DNA of 6,955 bases from Spirochaetota bacterium. GTDB taxonomy: Bacteria; Spirochaetota; UBA4802; UB4802. The notes below the pieces were generated by a model that made no database searches, had not been told where the DNA came from, and saw only the letters and a list, made by a program, of their open reading frames with translations. Within the stretch, counting starts at the first letter, position 1. The number at the start of each line of letters is the position of its first letter. Below, piece by piece: positions 1 through 5,784 of the stretch. The position numbers and the translations under genes are program-made. Location of the stretch: the NCBI GenBank assembly GCA_018399855.1, contig JAGYNX010000101.1:1-6955 (forward strand), written 5' to 3'.

Positions 1-97
1 GCGGGGATGATCAGTTCACTTCTCCCGGCTCACTATTCACTAATCATCCGCGTTTATGCTTCGGCGTCGCTTAGCACGGCGTCGAGCAAAGCGGCCC
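1..97. other. Short non-coding tail downstream of the last gene
   Basis: No gene is visible on either strand. On the minus strand an imperfect stem-loop can be drawn just after the stop codon (a 7-bp GCTTTGC/GCTAAGC stem with one mismatch), but no T-run follows it. The octamer CGGCGTCG occurs twice, at 62-69 and 77-84. An inverted ATGAT/ATCAT pair with GC-rich flanks lies near 1-11 and 43-51. None of these is strong enough to call a terminator. Confidence 0.4.
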
Positions 98-895
98 CTA
101 TATCTGAAATGATCTTCGCGGGATACCGGTAAGTTTTTCCAGGCTGTACCGAACTTGATCAAGCACGGGCCCCTCGGGCATTTGGGTCATGCTGATACCG
201 TCCATGTCCAGCCTGCGCAGGGTGTCACTCTCGGGGATAGTGCCGATAACATGGATACCAGGAGGCACCTGCAGGTTCAGTGCTGATTCACCGTTATGTA
301 TCCTGTTGACGATGAGTCCGGCACCGTGATAGTGCACCATCCTGTCAGCCACCTCTTTCAGGTTTGCCACCACCCGAAGGCCCTTCATCGACAGGTCAGA
401 CACCATCACCAGGTGGGTCACCCCCTCCATTACACGGCGGTTCACCTGCTCGATACCCGCCTCCCCGTCGATCACCACGTAATCAAAACCCGCGGCTATA
501 CTTGTCATTATATCCCGAAGCAGGCTGTTTACCCGGCAGTAACAACCTTCTCCCTCGGGACGTCCGATGGACATGAATGCCATATTGCCCCTCTCCCCCA
601 GGGACTGGGCAACCCGGTAATCCATACGCATGCGCACATCTTCGGGTGATTCTTTGCTACCGCCTTCTTCCATCTGGCTGATAAGTTCAAGCCGTATATC
701 ATCGAGGGTACGGGGCACCTCGAAACCAAGAGAAAACCCCAGCCCCCCGGCAGGATCAGCATCGATGGCAAGCACCCTTGCCGAAGTATCCTCAGAGAGC
801 ACCCGGGCAAGGAGGGCGCTGATAGTTGTTTTACCAACCCCTCCCTTTCCGCACACCGCGATAATTACGGGTCCACCCTCTCCATGTTCTGTCAT
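98..895 (-). CDS. CooC/AcsF-type MinD-family ATPase (metal-center maturation), 265 aa
   Basis: This is a deviant Walker-A P-loop ATPase of the MinD/SIMIBI group, in the CooC branch that helps insert nickel into CO dehydrogenase or mature acetyl-CoA synthase. Seen: GKGGVGKTT (residues 16-24) with the signature Lys17, the LAIDADPAGGLGFSLG segment (about 42-57), the CooC-type CXC motif at Cys118 and Cys120 in GCYCRVN, VIDGEAGIEQ (141-150; CooC proteins have a DMEAGLEH-like motif here) and a VNRI base-recognition-like strand near 196-199. In CooC dimers the CXC cysteines bind a metal between the subunits. Length is normal for the family, and there is no membrane-targeting helix of the MinD kind at the C-terminus. 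The ATG at 895 overlaps the TGA of the acetyl-CoA-synthase-like gene by 4 bp, and that protein is the obvious client candidate because no CO dehydrogenase lies in the window. An NifH-like electron-donor role is less likely, because the CXC pattern is that of CooC. Confidence 0.9.
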   Translation of the reverse strand: MTEHGEGGPVIIAVCGKGGVGKTTISALLARVLSEDTSARVLAIDADPAGGLGFSLGFEVPRTLDDIRLELISQMEEGGSKESPEDVRMRMDYRVAQSLGERGNMAFMSIGRPEGEGCYCRVNSLLRDIMTSIAAGFDYVVIDGEAGIEQVNRRVMEGVTHLVMVSDLSMKGLRVVANLKEVADRMVHYHGAGLIVNRIHNGESALNLQVPPGIHVIGTIPESDTLRRLDMDGISMTQMPEGPVLDQVRYSLEKLTGIPRRSFQI

Positions 896-1629
896 ATCAC
901 ATTCTCCTTTTTTCCGGCCGCGTTATGAAGTTCCCGTATGGCCTCGATCTCGTTACAGATTTCCTTATTAGGACAACTGCCGCAGTCATGCAGCGGGTAA
1001 TTCTCTATTTCATATATGGCATCATAAATCGCACGCAACCGCTGTGCCGTGGGCTGCAGCTGTCCCATTATATCCGGACTGGTAACCAGCACCAGTTCAA
1101 CACCCTTCACGTAATCCAGGTTCAACAGGTGGGTTCTCAGGGCGCTTCCCATAATTGACAGGTGAAACCCCCTGTCCACGGCATCCCTGTGTACCCGAAC
1201 CCATTCACTGAACATGCTGGAGGCGACGCGAACACTGTACCCTTCAAGGTGGATTGCGTACCGCGTGTGCTCCATTTCCCTCTGCCGCTGAAGAAGGTTC
1301 CGGGCGTCCATCCCTTCCACTTCCACAAGTACCAGCTTACCCAGTGGAAGGCTCTGACCCCTGGCCCCCTTATCCTGTACATCAGGGCCGGCGATGGATA
1401 TCCGCCCGTCAGCCACCACGCCGGCTTCCTCCGTCCACATCATGAAGGACATGGAGCCTGCAGACGGGCTGCCAAGTTCCATACCGGTATCTATTCCCAG
1501 TATAACCTGCCTGCCCCCTCCTGACGGCCAGTTCACCGGGGCACATGCCATCTCACGAGCCCAGCCCTCGGCCACCCAGCGGTTGCGCATGGTCAAAATT
1601 GATTCAATGTCCTGCCTGAACAGTTCCAT
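892..1629 (-). CDS. Truncated acetyl-CoA synthase (AcsB/CdhC)-like protein with C-terminal CxxCx5C, 245 aa
   Basis: The protein resembles the central part of acetyl-CoA synthase, the Ni-Fe enzyme that joins CO, a methyl group and CoA. Compared from memory with the Moorella enzyme, the matches run in order: DTGMELGSP (47-55), DGRISIAGPDV (74-84; DGKIEVIGPDI in Moorella), LPLGKLV (94-100; LPLGILV) and WVRVHRDAVDRGF (143-155; WLRVSKDAVAKGF). It ends shortly after Cys216-x2-Cys219-x5-Cys225, at the position where the synthase has the first cysteines of its A-cluster (C-x2-C-x8-C, then a fourth Cys). The fourth cysteine and the downstream CGC nickel site are absent, as is the whole N-terminal domain. 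It therefore cannot be a complete acetyl-CoA synthase; an Fe-S or other metal-binding, electron-transfer or CoA-binding role is possible. The start at 1629 overlaps the upstream gene by 26 bp and has a modest GGAAG site 6 nt upstream; the ATG at 1590 is an alternative. A CooC-type ATPase follows with a 4-bp overlap. Confidence 0.78.
   Translation of the reverse strand: MELFRQDIESILTMRNRWVAEGWAREMACAPVNWPSGGGRQVILGIDTGMELGSPSAGSMSFMMWTEEAGVVADGRISIAGPDVQDKGARGQSLPLGKLVLVEVEGMDARNLLQRQREMEHTRYAIHLEGYSVRVASSMFSEWVRVHRDAVDRGFHLSIMGSALRTHLLNLDYVKGVELVLVTSPDIMGQLQPTAQRLRAIYDAIYEIENYPLHDCGSCPNKEICNEIEAIRELHNAAGKKENVI
904..909 (-). promoter_or_regulatory. Ribosome binding site for the CooC-like ATPase
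   Basis: It reads AAGGAG on the minus strand, 8 nt before the ATG at 895. It lies within the last codons of the upstream acetyl-CoA-synthase-like gene, consistent with coupled translation. Confidence 0.65.
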
Positions 1630-2440
1630 GTTCTTCTTCCATTATCCCCGGGGGTTTCACGTGTACCCCACATTTTCTTGCCCCGATCAATGCCCCTCCG
1701 AGGGCCCCGTTTAACTGGGGGTCAGAGCCGGTTCGTACAAGTGAAGTGCCCAGTGACTCTTCCAGTCCCCGCAATACACCGCCGTTTCGGGCCACACCCC
1801 CTGAAAAGGTTATCCTTTCTTCAATTCCGATACTGCGTGCCAGCGCCGCTGCCCGTGCCGCCATGGCCCCGTGCAGCCCCTTAATGATATCAGGCACCGG
1901 CACCCCCTCGTTCACCAGTGATATCACCTCCGACTCGGCAAAGATGACACACTGGCTTGAAATATGCACGTCCCGGGTTGACTTCTCTTCTTCGCTTGCC
2001 ATACCGTCAAGGGGCACCTCAAGTGCCTCGGCCATAATCTCCAAAAAACGCCCGGTTCCCGACGCGCACTTGTCATTGTAGACATACCTGGTAACCTCAC
2101 CCTCGTGGTTAACCCGTATAGCCTTGGCGTCCTGCCCGCCGATATCGATGATGGTGCGTATGGAATGATCACCCCACCACGCCCCCATTCCATGACAGGT
2201 TATCTCTGATTCAATGGAATGGGCGAAGTCTATCCTCTTGCGGCCGTACCCCGTGCCCACCAGGTGGGTAACGTCCTTCATGGAAAGTCCCGCCGATTTC
2301 AGCACCAGGTTCATCACCTCCAGGGCTGCCCGGGTGGGCCTTCCCGAAACCGGGATAACCTCACTTGCCAGTATACCCGACTCGTTCAGCAGCAATCCCT
2401 TGGCGGTAAGTGATCCCACGTCACATCCTGCGCTAATCAT
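1604..2440 (-). CDS. Acyl-CoA dehydratase / benzoyl-CoA reductase activase, second copy (BzdQ/BcrA/HgdC-like), 278 aa
   Basis: This is a paralogue of the preceding activase, colinear with it without gaps through at least residue 164. It has phosphate-1 loop GCDVGSLTAKG (5-15), GTGYGRKRI (62-70), DIGGQDAK (99-106), NDKCASGTGRFLE with Cys125, SSQCVIFAESEV with Cys164, and GGVARNGG (214-221). Both cluster cysteines and the nucleotide-binding loops are kept, so this copy should be active rather than a degenerate partner. It is longer at the C-terminus, with an acidic, proline-containing tail after about residue 258 that the first copy lacks. The ATG at 2440 is preferred to the TTG at 2443 on ribosome binding site spacing and on matching the first copy. 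Its last 26 bases overlap the start of the acetyl-CoA-synthase-like gene. The likely role is electron transfer to the two dehydratase-family subunits as half of a heterodimeric activase. Confidence 0.93.
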   Translation of the reverse strand: MISAGCDVGSLTAKGLLLNESGILASEVIPVSGRPTRAALEVMNLVLKSAGLSMKDVTHLVGTGYGRKRIDFAHSIESEITCHGMGAWWGDHSIRTIIDIGGQDAKAIRVNHEGEVTRYVYNDKCASGTGRFLEIMAEALEVPLDGMASEEEKSTRDVHISSQCVIFAESEVISLVNEGVPVPDIIKGLHGAMAARAAALARSIGIEERITFSGGVARNGGVLRGLEESLGTSLVRTGSDPQLNGALGGALIGARKCGVHVKPPGIMEEEHGTVQAGH

Positions 2441-2865
2441 CAATTTGCACCTCCCCTGCCATTTTTCTGTGCCAGCAATGCCGCCCCTATGGCCCCTGCC
2501 AGCTGCGGGTCGGCCCTTCGGGGAAGATGTATCCTGCTTCCCAGCAGTTTCTCAAGTGTCTGTACAACCCCCCTGTTCTTTGATACCCCCCCCGTCATGC
2601 ATATTTCGGGCTTCGGTTTGCTGCCGCTTACCAGCATGGACACCCGGTTGGCCATGGCACTGTTGATACCCGCCCCTATGTCTTCCAGGGGGTGCCCGTC
2701 GTTTAAATGCCGGATCACATCGGCCTGTGCCCACACCGTGCACGTCGACGCAAAGGTGATGGGGGACATGGTTCCCGCGGAGAATGTTCCCAGTTCATCC
2801 AGTGAGACACCCAGCACCCTGGCCATAACTTCAAGAAATCGTCCGGTTCCCGACGCGCACTTGTC
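2052..2865. repeat. Coding direct repeat shared by the two activase genes
   Basis: Positions 2052-2074 and 2843-2865 are identical over 23 bases, about 790 bp apart. Both encode the cysteine-containing DKCASGTGR part of the activase cluster site. This is conserved coding sequence between tandem paralogues rather than a mobile or regulatory repeat, but it is a place where recombination could delete one copy. Confidence 0.7.
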
Positions 2866-3231
2866 GTTGGTAATAAACTTCTCTACCTGCCCACCGGCGT
2901 CCAGCCTGATCACCTTGCAGTCCTGTCCCCCGATGTCGATGACCGTCATGGCACCGGGAACCAGCCATCGGGCACCGGTTCCATGGCACACGATCTCAGA
3001 GGCGGTATCCTGTACGAAAGGTATCCTGTCCCTTCCATACCCCGTGCCCACACATACATCAATATCATCCATAGCCATGCCGGCCTTTTCAACTGCCAGG
3101 TTCATCACCTTCTCGGCAGATGACTCCGGATTATTGGTAGAGGCAATGACCGCCGTGGCCTTGATCCGTCCGTTTTCCATGATGACACCCTTTGAGGTAA
3201 GGGATCCAATATCACATCCTGCACTTATCAT
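2440..3231 (-). CDS. Acyl-CoA dehydratase / benzoyl-CoA reductase activase, first copy (BzdP/BcrD/HgdC-like), 263 aa
   Basis: This is an ATPase of the ASKHA (actin/hexokinase/Hsp70) fold that carries a 4Fe-4S cluster at a dimer interface and uses ATP hydrolysis to deliver low-potential electrons to the dehydratase-family partner. The diagnostic parts are all present: phosphate-1 loop GCDIGSLTSKG (residues 5-15), GTGYGRDRI (62-70), phosphate-2 DIGGQD (99-104), NDKCASGTGRFLE with cluster ligand Cys125, STCTVWAQ with ligand Cys164, and the adenosine loop GGVSKNRG (214-221). The cysteines match the spacing known for HgdC (two per subunit, 39 residues apart). The start at 3231 was chosen over 3288 because the family begins at MISAGCD and a ribosome binding site precedes it. 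The TGA stop shares one base with the start of the second activase. It probably pairs with that paralogue as a heterodimer, as in class I benzoyl-CoA reductases, though a homodimer is possible. Confidence 0.93.
   Translation of the reverse strand: MISAGCDIGSLTSKGVIMENGRIKATAVIASTNNPESSAEKVMNLAVEKAGMAMDDIDVCVGTGYGRDRIPFVQDTASEIVCHGTGARWLVPGAMTVIDIGGQDCKVIRLDAGGQVEKFITNDKCASGTGRFLEVMARVLGVSLDELGTFSAGTMSPITFASTCTVWAQADVIRHLNDGHPLEDIGAGINSAMANRVSMLVSGSKPKPEICMTGGVSKNRGVVQTLEKLLGSRIHLPRRADPQLAGAIGAALLAQKNGRGGAN
2448..2456 (-). promoter_or_regulatory. Ribosome binding site that fixes the second activase start
   Basis: It reads GGGGAGGTG on the minus strand. It lies 7 nt before the ATG at 2440 but only 4 nt before the in-frame TTG at 2443, so the ATG is preferred. 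That also makes the protein begin MISAGCD exactly like the first copy. Confidence 0.75.
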
Positions 3232-4631
3232 TATAACAACTCCCTCACACGAAAAAATTCTTCCAGGCGCTCCTCCGTTGCGTCCCATGATTCCACCCGC
3301 TCATCAAAGGCGTCCCCATACATGATATAGGTGGGCAGCCCCGCTTTCTCCATGTCCCTGGCAAAGGGCTTTATCATTCCCCAGGTATTGCGGCAACCGG
3401 GTGTCCCGTTATAGACAACGCAATCGGCACTGAACACCTTCGCCAGCACAAGGCTGCTCTCAAACCACATGTAGGGGGCATCATAGGGTCCCCTGATAGA
3501 GAGAACCATGGGCATACGAGCGTTCATCTGTGCCATGGTGTCGATCATGCTGTCCAGGTTTTCGGTATTGATGGTATAGCCGGCCTCCCTGTTACCTTCC
3601 AGGTAAGGGGCATCCGCGTTGTAATACTTGCTCAATATATTTCCCACCTGGGTGATACCGTGTTCATCCAGCCAATCCCAGAGGCTCAGGTTCACCGCGA
3701 AATGATCGATGTAGCAGAAGAGACTGCGCAGGTTCTCTTTTCCCGACCGCAGCCCGCTTTTCTTCTCCGCGGCGTTAGCTGACACCGTGTCCCTCATTGT
3801 TTCAAGCATCCTTGTGTAGTTCTCCATTCCCGCGAAAAAGAATCTCCCGGCATAAATGAAAAGGTTGTACAATATGGGCATGGGATTGGGAACCAGACTT
3901 TGCATCTCTTCTATATCAGTGAGTATTTCATCCTGTTTTTTCAGCTCTGTGAGCACATACCGAAGCCTGCCTTCATCAATTTTATTCCCGGACTGTTCTT
4001 CAAGAAATGCTATCAGACCGTAGTAATCCTCCCTGTGATAGCTGGTTGTCCTGTCAGTCACAAGTTCGGGGGGATAATTCAACTGGTAGAAAGGCTTATC
4101 GAGATATGCCGAGGTGAAGGCAAAGGAATTGGCGTTTGTATCGCATACACCCGCGCTGTCACAGACAATCATGTCGATATCTTCACCCAGCCCGGCAAGG
4201 TAGGCCCCCAGCGATCCCCGCTGTGCTGAACAGGATGTCTCTGTAAAGCCCACCTCGCAGCAGTAATCAAGGTAATCAAAAGTACCCCTTCGCCACATCA
4301 GCGCGCCAAGTGTTGAGATGGCCTCCAGGGTAACGGGTATGATATCCATGGCATACAGTATGACGGGCGAGAAGCAGAAGGTGGTCATGGCAAGTTTTTT
4401 CCCATCATCATGGGCGTTCACGATATTTCCCATGTACTCACCCACCAGTTCCAGGAATTGCTTGCCCGCTTCACCCTCCCGAACGATAGGGACCAGTATG
4501 CCCTTGAAATAGGGAACATATTCCAGCATTGCATAAAACTCCCTGTCCGACCCCCTGGTTGTACGCCCCGCTGTTTTGATGATACTCCATATCATCCAGT
4601 CGATATTATATTCTTTAATTTCAGGTCTCAT
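3231..4631 (-). CDS. 2-hydroxyacyl-CoA dehydratase / benzoyl-CoA reductase family subunit (BzdO/BcrB-like), 466 aa
   Basis: This is the second, larger member of the same iron-sulfur superfamily, expected to form a heterodimer with the 378-aa protein encoded just upstream. Candidate cluster ligands are Cys86 (TTFCFSP), Cys134 (ETSCSAQRG) and Cys413 (TPGCRNTWG); the last sits in the usual C-terminal context, followed by a GLPTYIMYGDAFDER segment and an ERLEEF helix. An unusual adjacent pair, Cys124-Cys125, lies just before Cys134, and Cys157 and Cys163 flank a CDSAGVC segment. The protein is clearly longer than its partner, as expected for the BzdO/BcrB-type subunit rather than a duplicated HgdB. 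There is no transmembrane segment or signal peptide, so it should be cytoplasmic. The ATG at 4631 has a ribosome binding site 9 nt upstream. The TAA stop shares one base with the ATG of the first activase (TAATG), implying tightly balanced synthesis. Assignment to the family is firm; the specific substrate is not. Confidence 0.9.
   Translation of the reverse strand: MRPEIKEYNIDWMIWSIIKTAGRTTRGSDREFYAMLEYVPYFKGILVPIVREGEAGKQFLELVGEYMGNIVNAHDDGKKLAMTTFCFSPVILYAMDIIPVTLEAISTLGALMWRRGTFDYLDYCCEVGFTETSCSAQRGSLGAYLAGLGEDIDMIVCDSAGVCDTNANSFAFTSAYLDKPFYQLNYPPELVTDRTTSYHREDYYGLIAFLEEQSGNKIDEGRLRYVLTELKKQDEILTDIEEMQSLVPNPMPILYNLFIYAGRFFFAGMENYTRMLETMRDTVSANAAEKKSGLRSGKENLRSLFCYIDHFAVNLSLWDWLDEHGITQVGNILSKYYNADAPYLEGNREAGYTINTENLDSMIDTMAQMNARMPMVLSIRGPYDAPYMWFESSLVLAKVFSADCVVYNGTPGCRNTWGMIKPFARDMEKAGLPTYIMYGDAFDERVESWDATEERLEEFFRVRELL
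3240..3245 (-). promoter_or_regulatory. Ribosome binding site that fixes the first activase start
   Basis: It reads AGGGAG on the minus strand, 8 nt before the ATG at 3231. It favours this ATG over the in-frame ATG at 3288, which would add 19 residues with no family resemblance and overlap the upstream gene by 58 nt. Confidence 0.7.
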
Positions 4632-4640
4632 CTGTTATAG

Positions 4641-4646
4641 TCCTCC
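4641..4646 (-). promoter_or_regulatory. Ribosome binding site for the large dehydratase-family subunit
   Basis: It reads GGAGGA on the minus strand, 9 nt before the ATG at 4631, in the 16-bp gap between the two reductase-like genes. It is the only true gap between genes in the block. Confidence 0.65.
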
Positions 4647-4647
4647 A

Positions 4648-5784
4648 TCAGGTCATACGCTCCATGAACGCTTCAAGCCGCATGCGAAGGCGCCCGGTGT
4701 CAGCCAGGGCGCCGTATTCACGCTCTATTCTTACGCAGGGAATTCCCATGGCCTCCAGGTCACGTTCAAATATGGCGTTCTCTGATCCATGCAGATCGCA
4801 AAACCGTATATTCTGAAAAATCACCCCGTCGATTTCCATTTCTTCAATCTTCTCTTTAAGAAATTGTAAGCGTGTCTGGTATCCTCCCATCATGCGGGGG
4901 CACAGTGACTCATCAAGATAATGACGAACCATGGCGGAAATCGGATCTTCATCCTCTCCGATAAGGTCTCCTTCGTGCCGTTGACCGAAGCACAGGTTTT
5001 CAGCAGCCACCACCCCTCCCAGGGATTCTGCCATGCCGATAAGCTGCAGGTCATCGCTCACACTTCCCGCTACCATTAAGCGGGTTTTACCGTTGTAAAG
5101 GCCGGGCTTTCTGCCGCTCACCTCGTCCATGTATTCACCCAGGTACCGGGTGTACTCATCCCGGGGCATAAGGTTGCCCGCCACCGAGAGGGCGAATGCC
5201 TCCTCTCCGCTGAGGGTATTCACCGATGCTTTTCTGAAATCATTCAGCCGGGCAAGCATCTCCCGTCCCTGGTTATAGCGGGCTATGGCCTGTCGCAGGT
5301 CATCTTCGCCGATACTCACCCCGAAATGTTCTTCCAGCGATTTCATGAGCCTTTCTATCTCGCTGGAAAACCAGGCCTTGCTGTGATCAGCCGCCTTGTG
5401 GGGCACCCCGAAATGAAAAAAGAAATCCGGAACGATATCCTGAAAGTCCTCTCCCGCCTTGCGCCAGCATTCGTCAAGACGGCGCATGGAATCACACCCC
5501 GGTACAATGATCACCCCGTCAAGATATGAGAACTGGCCGCTTCCGGCCCTTTGCAGAATGCACTTTGGATATGAGCATATGTAGGGCCCGAAATAGGTAT
5601 CACCGATATCCGCCTGACTCACCCCCGTTCCCCGTAACCTGGCAGGCAGCACATTGGCGACGTTGAGCACCTCTACCGGCAGAAAAGAGCAGGTATACCC
5701 CACTACCCGGCCACCATTTTCTTTCCACTTCTGTACGGATTCTTCGGCATGCTGTATGGGCCCGGCTGTTGTAGCGTGTTTCAT
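4648..5784 (-). CDS. 2-hydroxyacyl-CoA dehydratase / benzoyl-CoA reductase family subunit (BzdN/BcrC-like), 378 aa
   Basis: This is an iron-sulfur subunit of the HgdA/HgdB-BcrB/BcrC superfamily, whose members take electrons from an ATP-dependent activase and reduce or dehydrate a CoA thioester. Seen in the sequence: an N-terminal GYTCSFLP motif (Cys32) of the type that carries the first cluster ligand, YICSYPKC (Cys70, Cys75), PGCDSMRR (Cys97), and a C-terminal half with NIRFCDLHGSEN (Cys329) followed by a GIPCVRIEREYG strand and a LADTGRLRMRLEAF end typical of the family. The likely 4Fe-4S ligands are Cys32, one of Cys70/75, and Cys329, by family analogy. The start is set by a strong ribosome binding site and a 4-bp ATGA overlap with the preceding gene. 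A larger paralogous subunit follows after 16 bp and two activases after that, the order seen in bzdNOPQ-type operons. The substrate cannot be read from the sequence; benzoyl-CoA, another aryl-CoA or a hydroxyacyl-CoA are all possible. Confidence 0.9.
   Translation of the reverse strand: MKHATTAGPIQHAEESVQKWKENGGRVVGYTCSFLPVEVLNVANVLPARLRGTGVSQADIGDTYFGPYICSYPKCILQRAGSGQFSYLDGVIIVPGCDSMRRLDECWRKAGEDFQDIVPDFFFHFGVPHKAADHSKAWFSSEIERLMKSLEEHFGVSIGEDDLRQAIARYNQGREMLARLNDFRKASVNTLSGEEAFALSVAGNLMPRDEYTRYLGEYMDEVSGRKPGLYNGKTRLMVAGSVSDDLQLIGMAESLGGVVAAENLCFGQRHEGDLIGEDEDPISAMVRHYLDESLCPRMMGGYQTRLQFLKEKIEEMEIDGVIFQNIRFCDLHGSENAIFERDLEAMGIPCVRIEREYGALADTGRLRMRLEAFMERMT

Noticed and set aside
1..52. Inverted repeat with ATGAT/ATCAT and GC-rich ends that might be a mobile-element end or operator
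   Set aside because: The arms match only over about 7 bases before an indel, with a loop of some 31 bases, and there is no transposase or second copy in the window.
58..97. Possible transcription terminator after the CooC-like gene
   Set aside because: The stem is short, has a mismatch and is not followed by a T-run on the transcribed strand. The alternative pairing GCTTTG/CGAAGC is also weak.
98..895. Nitrogenase-reductase (NifH/BchL-like) or MinD cell-division ATPase
   Set aside because: The CXC at 118-120 and the DGEAGIE segment are CooC-like. NifH-type cluster cysteine contexts and a MinD amphipathic C-terminal helix are not seen.
892..1629. Pseudogene remnant of a full acetyl-CoA synthase
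   Set aside because: The frame is intact, it has start/stop coupling on both sides and a C-terminal cysteine motif. Nothing resembling the missing N-terminal or nickel-site domains remains nearby in any frame.
3231..3288. Upstream ATG at 3288 giving the first activase a 19-residue N-terminal extension
   Set aside because: The extension has no family resemblance, overlaps the upstream gene by 58 nt, and the ATG at 3231 has a well-spaced ribosome binding site and matches the start of the second copy.
2489..3325. Long plus-strand open frame (about 278 codons) opposite the first activase
   Set aside because: It is antisense to a gene with clear family motifs and its translation shows no recognisable domain. 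Open antisense frames are common opposite GC-rich coding sequence.
3231..5784. Double-cubane cluster protein (single-gene acetylene/azide reductase type)
   Set aside because: Those systems use one dehydratase-family polypeptide with one activase. Here there are two dissimilar subunits and two activases, which fits class I benzoyl-CoA reductase architecture better.
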